Positions 12,853-21,994 of a stretch of 37,507 nt of DNA are shown here, piece after piece. A program made the position numbers and the translations under genes. How positions within the stretch are numbered: position 1 is the stretch's first letter; every line of letters begins with the position of its first letter. Source of the stretch: a virus; the IMG/VR virus record IMGVR_UViG_3300020219_000033, positions 1 to 37,507 of that record, one strand, 5' to 3'. A model generated the notes under the pieces. The model was not told where the DNA came from. It did no database searches and saw nothing but the letters and a program-made list of their open reading frames with translations.

Positions 12853-13221
12853 ATGCCTCGGGGTGGGCCACGTCCGGGCAACGGCGGCGCGCGACCGGGA
12901 GCGGGGCGCAAGCCCAGCTCGACCACGGTGCGCACCCGCGCGATCGCCGAGAAGCTCTCGAAGGGGGTCGGCATTACGCCCCTCGAGGTCATGGTGAGGA
13001 CCATGCGCAAGCTCTGGGCTCGGGGCAAGCACATCGACGCCTGCACGATCGCCGAAAAGGCCGCCCCGTACATGCACCCGCGCCTGGCCTCGATCGAGCA
13101 GTTCGTCGATGCGAGGGTCCGGCAGTTTGCGGTGACCGACAAGCCGCTCTCGGAAGATGAGTGGGACAGGACTTACGGTCCGCTGGCGACCGCAGGCGGG
13201 CCCTCAGAAAGCGCTCATTGA
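12853..13221 (+). CDS. Terminase small subunit candidate
   Basis: 122 residues. The N-terminus PRPGNGGARPGAGRKPSS is a glycine/arginine-rich lead often seen in phage small terminases and related DNA-binding proteins. A helical core follows (RTRAIAEKLSKGVGITPLEV, MVRTMRKLWARGKHIDACTI), then AEKAAPYMHPRLASIE. The gene sits immediately before and overlaps the large terminase by 65 bp. The small subunit recognises packaging sites and stimulates the motor. Assignment rests on position, size and the basic lead. Confidence 0.8.
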   Translation: MPRGGPRPGNGGARPGAGRKPSSTTVRTRAIAEKLSKGVGITPLEVMVRTMRKLWARGKHIDACTIAEKAAPYMHPRLASIEQFVDARVRQFAVTDKPLSEDEWDRTYGPLATAGGPSESAH

Positions 13222-14626
13222 TTGCCCGATCTCTGAAATTTTCTATGGAGGCGCGCGCGGTGGTGGAAAGACAGACGGGATCCTCGGTAAATACGCCCTC
13301 AAGGCCAGTCGCTACGGGCAGCACTTCAACGCGGTGTTCTTCCGCAAGGAAATGCCGCAGCAGGACGATCTCGTCGAGCGCGCGAAGGAAATCTACGTCC
13401 CGCTGGGTGCTGTGTGGCAGGAGCAAAAAAAACAGTTCCGCTTCTCAACCGGTGGGCGCGTGCGTTTCCGCCCACTCGAGAACGTCGACGACGCCGAGAA
13501 GTACCAGGGACAGAACCTGTCCGACGCCGCGGTCGAGGAAGCCGGTAACTACGCCATGCCCGCAGCGATCGACCGGCTGTTCGGGGCACTGCGCAGCACG
13601 GCCGGCGTTCCGGTCCAGCTCATCCTCACGGCCAACCCGGGCGGCCCCGGGCACCACTGGATCAAGGTGCGGTACATCGATCCCGCGCCCCTCGGGTTCA
13701 CGACGTTGCGCCGCGAGCTGCCGAACGGGGACCAGCATCGCTACGTGTACATCCCGAGCCGGGTCCAGCACAACCGGATCTTGCTCGCCAATGACCCGGG
13801 TTACGTCTCGCGCCTCTATCTCGTCGGTTCGTCCGATCTCGTGCGCGCGTGGCTCGATGGTGACTGGAACGTCATTGCCGGCGCCTTCTTTCCAGAGTTC
13901 GGGCCGCAGCACATTGCTTCGCCCGTCACGCTTCCCCCTACCTGGCTGCGGTTTCGCGCCATGGACTGGGGCTCGGCCAGGCCTTTCAGCGTCGGCTGGT
14001 ACGCCGTGAGCGACGGTGATCTTGACCAGTTCCCGCGCGGCGCGCTCGTGAAATATCGCGAGTGGTACGGCGTGCAGAAGAAGCCCGACGGCAGCTTTGA
14101 GCCGAACGTGGGCGTCAAGCTCGTGGCCGAGCAAGTGGCCGACGGCATCCTCGATCTCGAGGAAAAAAAGGAGGTGGAGTACGGCGTACTCGATCCGTCG
14201 GCCTTCGCCATGGTGAGCGGACCCTCGATTGCCGAGCGCATGTTCGACCGTGGTGTGACCTTCCGCAGGGCCGATAACGCTCGCGTCGCGCGCAAAGGCG
14301 CTCAAGGCGGCTGGGATCAACTGCGCGCGCGCCTGAAGGGCGACGAGGGCCGCCCAATGCTCTATTTCTTCGCGAGCTGCCTGCACAGCATCCGCACGAT
14401 CCCAGTGCTCCAGCACGATGCGTCGCGTGCCGAGGACGTGGATTCCGATGGCGAGGATCACGCTGCGGACGAGACGCGCTATGCCTGCATGTCGCGGCCC
14501 TGGGTACAGGACAAGAAGGTTGCACGCACGGCCCGCGAGGAGATCCGCGCGGCGACCAAGCGGCCGACCTTCCGCGACGCCGAGAAGATGCACGAGCAGC
14601 GCCACAACCGCCGGGCGAGGGTGTAA
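13157..14626 (+). CDS. Terminase large subunit (packaging ATPase/nuclease)
   Basis: 489 residues from ATG 13157. The ATPase domain has Walker A YGGARGGGKTD (residues 30-40), Walker B with catalytic Glu as SDAAVEEAG (122-130) and the coupling motif LILTANPGG (about 155-163). The RNaseH-like nuclease domain begins FRAMDWGSARPFSVGW (first catalytic Asp 270), continues GVLDPSAF (Asp 346) and has a late acidic stretch DSDGEDHAADETRYA. The enzyme translocates DNA through the portal and cuts concatemers. Overlap with the small subunit is normal for the family. No intein or frameshift seen. Confidence 0.95.
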   Translation: MSGTGLTVRWRPQAGPQKALIDCPISEIFYGGARGGGKTDGILGKYALKASRYGQHFNAVFFRKEMPQQDDLVERAKEIYVPLGAVWQEQKKQFRFSTGGRVRFRPLENVDDAEKYQGQNLSDAAVEEAGNYAMPAAIDRLFGALRSTAGVPVQLILTANPGGPGHHWIKVRYIDPAPLGFTTLRRELPNGDQHRYVYIPSRVQHNRILLANDPGYVSRLYLVGSSDLVRAWLDGDWNVIAGAFFPEFGPQHIASPVTLPPTWLRFRAMDWGSARPFSVGWYAVSDGDLDQFPRGALVKYREWYGVQKKPDGSFEPNVGVKLVAEQVADGILDLEEKKEVEYGVLDPSAFAMVSGPSIAERMFDRGVTFRRADNARVARKGAQGGWDQLRARLKGDEGRPMLYFFASCLHSIRTIPVLQHDASRAEDVDSDGEDHAADETRYACMSRPWVQDKKVARTAREEIRAATKRPTFRDAEKMHEQRHNRRARV

Positions 14627-16815
14627 TGGCCGACGTCGCAGAAAACGCGAAGGGCGCCCCCACGGACGAGAAGGAGAAGGCGCTCCAGAAGTCGCCGGCC
14701 GACGTGGTGACGCGCTGGGTGCGTGAGCTCGCCGCCGCCGACAGCCACGAGAAGAACTGGCGCCTCCAGGCCGAGAAGATCGTGGGACTGTACAAGGACC
14801 AGAAGGCCGGCGCCGAGGCATCGGACGAGGCGAAATCCTACCGCTTCAACATTCTCTTTTCCAACACCGAGGTGCTCAAGGGTGCGCTGTACAGCCAGTG
14901 CCCGGCGCCGGATGTGCGCCGCAGGTACATGGATAAGGATCCGGTGGGCCGCGTCGCTGCGCTGGTGCTGGCGCGCGCCCTGATCGCGAGTCTGGACAAG
15001 CAGACCGACGGCGAGGACTTCGACAGCGTGATGAAGGACTCGGTGTTCGACATGGTGGTGCCCGGACGCGCTGCGGCGCGCGTGAAATACGTGCCGCAGT
15101 ACGGAAAGACACGCGTGCCCTTCGAGATGCCGCAGCCGGTGCCCGCAGCCGAAGGCATGGAGCCGCCGCCTGCACCCGAGATCCCGCCCAACCTCCAGCA
15201 GGACGAGCAGGGCTATTTCACCGAGGTCGAAGAGGTCGTCTACGAGTGCGTCGAGCCCGAGTACGTCGAATGGGCGTTCTTCCGGATGTCGCCGGCCAAG
15301 CGCTGGAAGAAGGTGCGTTGGGTCGCCTGGGGTGAGCTGCTCACCCGCGACGATCTGGTTGCCCAGTTCGGTGAAAAGATCGGCAACGAGGTCGCGCTCA
15401 AGTGGATGCCCAAGGGCATGGAGGACTCGGCCGAGAACGCGATTTTCAAGCGCGCCCTGGCCTGGACGATCTGGAACAAGACCGACCGCACGGTGTACGT
15501 GATCAGCGAGGGCTACACCGATGCGCCGCTGGCGACGCAGCCGGACCCGCTGCGCTTGGAACAGTTCTTTCCGATACCGCGCCCCCTGTATTCGATCTTC
15601 ACGACCGACAGTTTGATTCCGGTGCCCGAGTACACGCTCTATCAAGACGACTCGATCCAGCTCGACACCCTGAACGAGCGCATTGCTGTGCTCTCCGATG
15701 CGCTGCGCCGGCGCGGGGTCTATGACGCCGCCACCGCCGAACTCTCCGACCTCGCCACCGCAGGCGACAACAAGTTCGTGCCAGTAAAGAACTACCGCGA
15801 GTTCGTGGAAAAGGGCGGGCTTCAAGAGTTGTTTCAGGAGCTCGATCTCACCGGCTTGGTCGGCGTGCTGCGCGAGCTGCAACTCCAGGCCGAAGCGAAG
15901 AAGGCCAACATCTACGAGAAGGTCGGGATCAGCGACATCATGCGCGGCTCGACCCAAGCACAGGAGACGCTGGGGGCGCAGAAGATCAAGAATCAATGGG
16001 GCTCCATTCGCGTGCAGCCCCGCCAGGCCGAGGTGCAGCGCTACGCACGCGACCTCATCCGCATCATGGCCGAGATCATCGCCGAGCACTTCAGCGAGCA
16101 GACGTTGGCCCTCATGACCGGGATTCAGCTTGCGTTCACCGAAGCCGAGCGCATGCAGCTCGCGCAGACCGATCCGCAGAACCCGATGGGCCGGCGCCCG
16201 AGCTGGGAGGCCGTGATGAAGGTGCTTCGCTCAGACAAGCTGCGCGGCTTCAAGGTCGACATCGAGACCGACTCGACCGTCAAGGCCCGCGCCGACGAAG
16301 AGCAGAAGAATCGCGTGGACCTGATCACCGCGGTGACCGGGTTCCTGGAGAAGGCGCTGCCGGCCGTGCAATCGGGAATGATCCCGAAGAAGGTCGCGGG
16401 TGAACTGATGATGTTCGGTGTGCGGGCTTTCCCCGCGAGCCCGCAGCTCGAGGAAGTGCTCGATGAGTGGATCTCTGGCGGGGCCATGGGCGACGGTGAA
16501 GGCGAGGGTGAGGGCCAGCAAGGCGAGGACGCATCGAAGAAGGCCATGGAAGCCGAGCAGCAGGCGGTGATGCAGCACAACGCCGAGATGCGCGACATCG
16601 AAAAGCAGGCCGCGACCGCGAACATGGTCGCAGCGAAGGCCAAGGCCTATCAGGAGATCACCAAGGGCGAGGCCATGGCCCCGGGGGTGCAGCTCGACCT
16701 CCTCTCCAAGCAGGCGAAGCTCGCCGGGATCCTCGATCCGGCGGCGCAGCCCGGCGCAGAAGCCCCGATGCAGCCGCCAGTCGGAGGCGCGCCCGTCGGC
16801 GCGATGGTGCAGTGA
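14626..16815 (+). CDS. Portal protein
   Basis: 729 residues, close to the 725 of the P22 portal and typical of podovirus portals. Start ATG 14626 overlaps the terminase stop. Features include an N-terminal helical region, KSYRFNILFSNTEVLKGALY near residue 70, and a central NIYEKVGISDIMRGSTQAQETLGAQ, where the ISDI-x-RG-x-T-x-A-x-E-T-x-G segment is characteristic of this portal class. The C-terminus is a long Q/A/E-rich helix (barrel-like) followed by a flexible PGAEAPMQPP tail. The dodecameric portal forms the DNA entry vertex and binds terminase and connector proteins. Confidence 0.9.
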   Translation: MADVAENAKGAPTDEKEKALQKSPADVVTRWVRELAAADSHEKNWRLQAEKIVGLYKDQKAGAEASDEAKSYRFNILFSNTEVLKGALYSQCPAPDVRRRYMDKDPVGRVAALVLARALIASLDKQTDGEDFDSVMKDSVFDMVVPGRAAARVKYVPQYGKTRVPFEMPQPVPAAEGMEPPPAPEIPPNLQQDEQGYFTEVEEVVYECVEPEYVEWAFFRMSPAKRWKKVRWVAWGELLTRDDLVAQFGEKIGNEVALKWMPKGMEDSAENAIFKRALAWTIWNKTDRTVYVISEGYTDAPLATQPDPLRLEQFFPIPRPLYSIFTTDSLIPVPEYTLYQDDSIQLDTLNERIAVLSDALRRRGVYDAATAELSDLATAGDNKFVPVKNYREFVEKGGLQELFQELDLTGLVGVLRELQLQAEAKKANIYEKVGISDIMRGSTQAQETLGAQKIKNQWGSIRVQPRQAEVQRYARDLIRIMAEIIAEHFSEQTLALMTGIQLAFTEAERMQLAQTDPQNPMGRRPSWEAVMKVLRSDKLRGFKVDIETDSTVKARADEEQKNRVDLITAVTGFLEKALPAVQSGMIPKKVAGELMMFGVRAFPASPQLEEVLDEWISGGAMGDGEGEGEGQQGEDASKKAMEAEQQAVMQHNAEMRDIEKQAATANMVAAKAKAYQEITKGEAMAPGVQLDLLSKQAKLAGILDPAAQPGAEAPMQPPVGGAPVGAMVQ

Positions 16816-17223
16816 TTGGAAATCATCGCTGCACAGGATCCGCGGCTGCTCGCCTGGGCACAGGCGCAGCTTCAGGCGTCCTGGGAGCCCGGCAGCGTGC
16901 GCTGGCTCGCGGGTGTGGCTGCGGAGCCGGTGTTCGTCGTGGTCTACAGCCGTTTTTCGGCGCGTTCGTGCGAGCTGTCGATTGCGACCGACGGGACGAA
17001 GCGCTGGGCGTCGAGGCGATCGTTACGCGCGATTTTCAATGTGCCGTTCAACCAGTGGGCGTTGCGGAGGGTCACGTTCGTGTGCCGCGCTGACAACCAG
17101 CCTTCCATCGATCTGTGCGCGCGCCTCGGGGCCGTGCAAGAGGGCGTCGTGCGCAAGTCCTTTCCCGGTGACGTGGATGGGGTCGTGCTCGGGATGCTGA
17201 AAGAGGAGTGCCCATGGTACTGA
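16816..17223 (+). CDS. GNAT-family acetyltransferase-like protein
   Basis: 135 residues with a TTG start at 16816 placed directly after the portal TGA; no better start is in frame. The second half has the RimL/GNAT pattern: a beta strand ending LRRVTFVCRADNQPSIDLCA, then RLGAVQEGVVRKSF, equal to the V-x-x-x-N-x-x-S-x-x-l-x-x-k-l-G-F-x-x-E-G region of acetyl-CoA-binding N-acetyltransferases. The substrate is unknown. Similar small GNAT genes occur in phage structural blocks and may modify virion or host proteins. The rare start and tight packing suggest low-level, coupled expression. Confidence 0.75.
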   Translation: MEIIAAQDPRLLAWAQAQLQASWEPGSVRWLAGVAAEPVFVVVYSRFSARSCELSIATDGTKRWASRRSLRAIFNVPFNQWALRRVTFVCRADNQPSIDLCARLGAVQEGVVRKSFPGDVDGVVLGMLKEECPWY

Positions 17224-18869
17224 AAGAGATTCTGCGGATGCTGGGCTGGGGCTACCGGCCGTTCGCTTTCGACAAGGGCGGTTCACCCCCGCCCGCGCCG
17301 CCCGCGCCCGATCCCGCGGTCCAGATTGCGGCTGAGGCCAAGGTCAACCGCTATAACGTGCGCAGCCCCTTCGGGTCGCAGACGTGGACGCCGCCGCGCT
17401 CAAGCGTGCCAAGCGCGCCGATGCTGCCTGGCCCGGCCTCGCCCAGTGGTGGCCGCTGGGTCGAGCAGGGCGGCGGTGAGGGAATGGTTCCGCAATGGGA
17501 GTCCGATGCACCCACAAGCGCGCCGGGCGGCTCCACAGGCGGCTCCACATCGGGCGGTGAGTTCGATAATCCGTGGACGCAGACGATCGCGCTGGACCCC
17601 TCACAGCAGCGCCAGTTCGATTCGAGAAATGCGATTGCCGAGCAGATGCTCGGGCGCGCGAACACGCAGATGGGGCAGTTCTCGTCCTCGCCCTTCAGCT
17701 TCGATCCGTCCGGCGGTGGGTCGAGGGCGGCGCTCGATCGCATGGGCCGGGCCTCTCCGAGCTTCACGCAGAGCGCGGGCACGTTCAATCCCAGCGTGCG
17801 CGACATGGGCACGTTCAATCCGTCCACGGACGACGCCACGAGCCGGGAATTGGTCGCGCGCCTGAGGTCGTTCTCGGATTCGCCCTGGGACGCGAACGTC
17901 GACGGCAGCGCGGTGCAGCGCGCGGTCTACGACAAAGCACGCCTGAATCTCGACCCGACGTACGGGCGCATGCAGGAGCAGCTCGACCAGAAGCTCGTGA
18001 ATCAGGGCCTACCGATCGGCTCGGAAGCCTACGGCCAGGCCAATGACGTGTTCGGGCGCGAGCGCTCGAATGCTTACAACACCGCGTCCCTTGACTCGAT
18101 CATCCAGGGCGCGAACGAAGAGCAAAACCAGTTCGGACGCGCGCTCTCCACTCGGCAGCAAAACGTGGGCGATGTGGCCACCGCACTGGGTGGGGCGCAG
18201 TCGCAGGCGGGGCAGGAGTTCGGCAGGACCATGGCAGTGCGCGGGCAGCAGACCGGCGAGCGGGAGGCCGATTACAGCCGGGATCTTCGCACTCGGGGCC
18301 AGCAGGCTGCGGAGTTCGGCGACGACTTCAGCCGCACGCAGAACCGCGATCAAGCTGCGTTCGCGGGCGAGATGGCGATGGATCAGGACGGGCGCACGCG
18401 TGCTCTTTCGCAGCGCCAGCAGCAGTACAACGAGCTTGCAGCGTTGCTCGGGGGCCAGCAGCTGAATCCGCTCAATCCGAGCGGCGGGCAGATTGATGTG
18501 GGCGGGGCATTCCAGAATCAGCAGGTCGGGCTCAATCGGCAGTATCAGGGCGAGCTTGCGGGCTACAACGCGGGGGTCGCGGGGCAGAACTCAACGATGG
18601 GCGGCCTGTTTTCGCTCGGCGCGGCCGCGCTACCGCTGGCGTTCTCGGATCGTCGCTTGAAGCGTGACATTGCGCGCGTGGGCGAGGTTGCGCCGGGCGT
18701 CGGTTGGTACGCTTTCAGCTACCTCTGGGACGAGAGGGGCGCTCGCCCGCACTACGGCGTCATGGCCGACGAAGTTGAGCCGTTCATGCCCGAGGCCGTG
18801 CTGTACCACGCCTCCGGCTTCGCAATGGTCGACTACGGCCGGTTGCTCGCCGGCAGGACGGTGCACTGA
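17214..18869 (+). CDS. Virion protein with C-terminal peptidase S74-like chaperone domain
   Basis: 551 residues from ATG 17214 (AGAGGAG ribosome site; overlaps the GNAT gene by 10 bp). Residues 20-110 are P/G/S-rich. The middle is Q/A/R-rich and helical, with repeated QQ-x-x-x-x-G-x-A-like heptads (SRDLRTRGQQAAEFGDDFSR, LSTRQQNVGDVATALGG), typical of internal or injected virion proteins. The last 73 residues begin SDRRLKRDI and contain GVGWYAFSYLW, GVMADEVEPFMPEAV and GFAMVDYGRLL, the pattern of S74 intramolecular-chaperone tails. Whether it self-cleaves cannot be judged. A role in DNA ejection or as a tail-associated part is inferred. Confidence 0.75.
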   Translation: MVLKEILRMLGWGYRPFAFDKGGSPPPAPPAPDPAVQIAAEAKVNRYNVRSPFGSQTWTPPRSSVPSAPMLPGPASPSGGRWVEQGGGEGMVPQWESDAPTSAPGGSTGGSTSGGEFDNPWTQTIALDPSQQRQFDSRNAIAEQMLGRANTQMGQFSSSPFSFDPSGGGSRAALDRMGRASPSFTQSAGTFNPSVRDMGTFNPSTDDATSRELVARLRSFSDSPWDANVDGSAVQRAVYDKARLNLDPTYGRMQEQLDQKLVNQGLPIGSEAYGQANDVFGRERSNAYNTASLDSIIQGANEEQNQFGRALSTRQQNVGDVATALGGAQSQAGQEFGRTMAVRGQQTGEREADYSRDLRTRGQQAAEFGDDFSRTQNRDQAAFAGEMAMDQDGRTRALSQRQQQYNELAALLGGQQLNPLNPSGGQIDVGGAFQNQQVGLNRQYQGELAGYNAGVAGQNSTMGGLFSLGAAALPLAFSDRRLKRDIARVGEVAPGVGWYAFSYLWDERGARPHYGVMADEVEPFMPEAVLYHASGFAMVDYGRLLAGRTVH

Positions 18870-20230
18870 TGAACGACTTCGACCTCGAACGCGAACGCAT
18901 GGCCAGACGCCGCAAGGTCTCGGAGGCCATGCTCGCCCAATCCATGCAGCCGATGCCCGGGACCGAGTACGCGAGCGGCATCGCTGTACGCCGCAGCCCG
19001 CTGGAGGGCATCGCCAAGGTCGCGCAGGCGTACATGGCGCAGAAGGGCGTGCGGGATCTGGACACCGAGGAGAAGTCCCTCGCCGAGCGTCAACGCTCCG
19101 AGATCGCGTCTGCCATGGGCGACTACACAAAGGCAATCACGCCCCGGCCGGGTTCGACCGAGCAGATCATGGACGAGCAAGCGAACGACGGCATGGGCGC
19201 GACCTCAACGGTCACCGCTCCGAGCTACGCGCCGAGCCCCGCAGATCGCCAGACCGCAGCCATGGGCCTGATGGGGCGCATTGGCGACCCGAGGGATGCT
19301 GCAAAAGCTGTTGTTGCCGATGCGATGAAGCCGCGCGAGATCAAGGCCTTCAAGCCCGGAGACGTGCTCTATCAGGACGGGGCGAAGGTGGGCGAGATCC
19401 CGAAAACGCCCGAGGGCTACACGCTCAGTCCCGGAGGTACGCGCTTCGGCGGTGACAACAAGCCGGTCGCGAACCTGCCGACCGAGCCGGCCGGGTTCGC
19501 GCGCGAGCTCATGGATGCCGGCATGACCAAGGGCTCGCCCGAGTGGTCCGCCGCGATGAAGGCCCGCATCGGCAAGCAGACGACGCACGCACCGGCCGCG
19601 AGCATGAACGTGGCGGTGAGCACCGAGAAACAGTTCCTCGGCCAGGTCGGGGAGAAGCTCGGCGGCGCTGTCGCAACAGCGACCGAACACGCAAAGGCCG
19701 CAGTCAGCACGCTGAACACGGTCGGGCAGATTCGCGAGGCATTGGATAGCGGAAAGGTCGTTGCCGGACCCGGCACGACGCCGCAGATGGTGCTCATGCA
19801 GATCGGGGAGAAGTTCGCCCCCGGCGCTTCACCCGATGAGCGGCTGACCAAGACCCGTTCTGCAATTCAAGGGCTCGCGCAACTCGAGCTTGACGCCGCC
19901 CAGCAGATGAAGGGGCAGGGCCAGATCACGGAAGCGGAGCGCGAGATCATTCGCCGCGCTTCTGCCGGAGAAATCGACAAACTCACCGTGCCCGAATTGC
20001 GCGTACTCACCAATACGCTCGACAAGACCGCGCGCTTCAAGATCCGCGCGAACGCCGCGAACGTGCAGAGGCTGCGCGCCAATCCTTCGGCGGCAAGCAT
20101 GGTCGAGTTCATGAACGTCGACGAGCCGCCCGCGTACAAGCCGGGCGGGGCTTACGCAGGACCGGACCGCCGTGGCCTGCCATCCGTTGATGCCATCGAC
20201 GCGGAACTGGCGAAAAGGAAAGGCCGGTAA
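18869..20230 (+). CDS. Putative internal virion/ejection protein
   Basis: 453 residues from ATG 18869 (ATGA overlap). It is hydrophilic and largely helical. N-terminal residues 1-60 include AKVAQAYMAQKGVRDLDTEE; a middle linker GDVLYQDGAKVGEIPKTPEG resembles a small beta motif. The C-terminal half (STEKQFLGQVGEKLGGAVAT through KIRANAANVQRLRAN) is alpha-helical. No enzyme motif seen. Its position between portal and scaffold genes, next to two other long helical proteins, suggests a set of three ejection proteins like gp7/gp20/gp16 of P22, though sequence identity to those is not apparent. Confidence 0.65.
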   Translation: MNDFDLERERMARRRKVSEAMLAQSMQPMPGTEYASGIAVRRSPLEGIAKVAQAYMAQKGVRDLDTEEKSLAERQRSEIASAMGDYTKAITPRPGSTEQIMDEQANDGMGATSTVTAPSYAPSPADRQTAAMGLMGRIGDPRDAAKAVVADAMKPREIKAFKPGDVLYQDGAKVGEIPKTPEGYTLSPGGTRFGGDNKPVANLPTEPAGFARELMDAGMTKGSPEWSAAMKARIGKQTTHAPAASMNVAVSTEKQFLGQVGEKLGGAVATATEHAKAAVSTLNTVGQIREALDSGKVVAGPGTTPQMVLMQIGEKFAPGASPDERLTKTRSAIQGLAQLELDAAQQMKGQGQITEAEREIIRRASAGEIDKLTVPELRVLTNTLDKTARFKIRANAANVQRLRANPSAASMVEFMNVDEPPAYKPGGAYAGPDRRGLPSVDAIDAELAKRKGR

Positions 20231-21843
20231 TGGACCTCTCCGGGCTCTCTACGGAGGATTTGACGGCACTTCGGGGCGGGGACCTATCCAAGGTATCCGA
20301 CGCCGGCCTGATGGCCCTGCGGCCCGTAGACCCCGCATTGAAGCGCGAAGCCGCCGACATCGCGGCCAAGGGCGAGACGATCGGCAACACGCTGATGATC
20401 GGCGCCGGGCGCAAGTTCGACAAATTCGCCATGGGCCTGAAAGAGGCCGCACTCACGGCCGGCGAAAAGATCCTGCCCGCCGACATGGGCGGGGATGCTG
20501 CGCGCAAGGCACGCGAGGCGCTCGCCGCATCCGAGGCCGAGAAGGACACCGCTTACGCCGGATTGCAGCGCGAACGACCGTTCGCCACGGGCGCGGGTGA
20601 GGCACTGCCCTTCATGGCGATCCCGGCTTCCGCTGGCGTGCTGCCTGCCGCCGCCGCTGTCGGTGGGATCGAAGCCGCGAGCCAAGGAACAGCGAAAGAG
20701 CGCGCCACGCGCGGAATCCTCGGCGCCGGGGCGACGGCTGCGGGTGGATTTCTCGGAAACAGGATCGCCAACATCATTTCACCGGTGACCTCAAAAGCCG
20801 CCGCCCCAGCACATCAGCAGGCGCTTGCCGCGGGCGAGCGGATCGGCCGGCAACCGAGCCTGTCTGAGGCCACGGGCAGCGCGTTCTTTCGCCGCATGGA
20901 GGACTATGCAGCCCGCGCACCCGGCGGCTCCGGGGTGATGCAGGAATTCGCGCAAGGCAACCAGACGGCCGTGAACCGCGCCGCCGCGCGCTCGATCGGT
21001 GAAACCGCCGACGAAATGACCCCGCAGGTCTTCGCCGACGCCGCGCACCGCATGGGCCAGGTGTTCGACGGGATTCGCAACCTGGGCGGCCGCCCGATCC
21101 AGATCGGACCCGGCGTGGTCAACGCGGCGAACGACATCCTGCGCATGCAAGGAAAGATGCTGCCCACGCAGCAGGATCCGGCGCTCGTGTCCCTTGCCCA
21201 GCGGGCGATCACGCTGGGAGCGAACAAGGGTCGAATCGACGGGGAGGCTTACCAGTTGATCCGCTCGGGGCTCTCTGAGGCCGCCTACGACGCCAACGGC
21301 ACGAACCGAGTCCTCTATGGGCGGCTTCTGGAGGCTCTCGACAACTCGGCGGACGCGTCACTGCGCGCCGGAGGGCAGGCCACGCTTGCGGATGCGCTGC
21401 GCACCGTGCGCCCCCAATACGGGAACCTGAAGACACTGGAAAAGGGCGCGACAGCCGAGGCCGGGAACGTCAGCGCGGCGAAGGTTGCCTCGACGATGCG
21501 CACGAACAACCCCTCGGCCTTCCGTCGCGGAACAACGCAGGGGCCGCTCGATGACGTAGCGCGTGTGGGCGAGGGACTGAAGCCGCTGACCGCTGGCTCC
21601 CCGACTGCCGAGCGGCAGATGGTTTCCGATCCGCTCTCGACTGCGTGGCACTCATTTTTTTCCTACCCGATCGCAAAAGCGACGACCTCGCCTGCGGTGA
21701 CTTGGTATCCGAGGGGTCCGGGGAACACTGCCGCAGCGCGCGGCGCGGCGCAGATCGCGCAGCCCTCAAGCCGAGCCGCGATCGCCGCCGCGATGCAGCC
21801 CGTGCTGTCTCCGTACCTTCGCCTTCCAGTAATGGCCGAATAA
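20230..21843 (+). CDS. Putative ejection protein with hydrophobic glycine/alanine region
   Basis: 537 residues from ATG 20230 (TAATG overlap). Residues about 120-185 are rich in A/G and hydrophobic (ALPFMAIPASAGVLPAAAAV, GILGAGATAAGGFLGNRIAN), compatible with membrane insertion. This is followed by helical segments that include IGRQPSLSEATGSAFFRRME and YQLIRSGLSEAAYDANG. Large ejected podovirus proteins often combine a hydrophobic stretch with long helices. It lies last in the block of three such genes. Function inferred from context and composition. Confidence 0.65.
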   Translation: MDLSGLSTEDLTALRGGDLSKVSDAGLMALRPVDPALKREAADIAAKGETIGNTLMIGAGRKFDKFAMGLKEAALTAGEKILPADMGGDAARKAREALAASEAEKDTAYAGLQRERPFATGAGEALPFMAIPASAGVLPAAAAVGGIEAASQGTAKERATRGILGAGATAAGGFLGNRIANIISPVTSKAAAPAHQQALAAGERIGRQPSLSEATGSAFFRRMEDYAARAPGGSGVMQEFAQGNQTAVNRAAARSIGETADEMTPQVFADAAHRMGQVFDGIRNLGGRPIQIGPGVVNAANDILRMQGKMLPTQQDPALVSLAQRAITLGANKGRIDGEAYQLIRSGLSEAAYDANGTNRVLYGRLLEALDNSADASLRAGGQATLADALRTVRPQYGNLKTLEKGATAEAGNVSAAKVASTMRTNNPSAFRRGTTQGPLDDVARVGEGLKPLTAGSPTAERQMVSDPLSTAWHSFFSYPIAKATTSPAVTWYPRGPGNTAAARGAAQIAQPSSRAAIAAAMQPVLSPYLRLPVMAE

Positions 21844-21975
21844 GCGACGCCCGACATGATCCGAAAGATAGCGCCGGCCAAGCCACAGCAGCACCGTCAG
21901 GGTGACGGTCCAGAACACCGGACCGATCACGCCCATGACGAGAAACAACGCGACGTAGAACCAACCGCTCTGCAT
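21766..21975 (-). CDS. Small antisense-oriented membrane protein
   Basis: 69 residues from ATG 21975 on the minus strand (GTG 22002 would add nine). It contains a long hydrophobic region (WFYVALFLVMGVIGPVFW then TVTLTVLLWLGRRYL), probably two transmembrane segments, and a basic tail (RRYLSDHVGRRLFGHYWK, AKVRR). The third codon positions are strongly G/C, as in real genes here. It fills the only sizeable gap in the late operon and its end overlaps the 3' end of the preceding gene convergently. The ribosome site is weak. A moron-like or exclusion role is a guess. Confidence 0.5.
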   Translation of the reverse strand: MQSGWFYVALFLVMGVIGPVFWTVTLTVLLWLGRRYLSDHVGRRLFGHYWKAKVRRQHGLHRGGDRGSA

Positions 21976-21994
21976 GGGAAGGGAGTCTAGCACC

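Noticed and set aside
13445-14821. 458-codon minus-strand ORF
   Set aside because: Antisense shadow of the large terminase and portal genes, kept open by GC-rich codon use; the plus frame has all catalytic motifs.
14479-16089. 536-codon minus-strand ORF
   Set aside because: Antisense shadow of the portal gene; low-complexity H/L/R composition and no domain.
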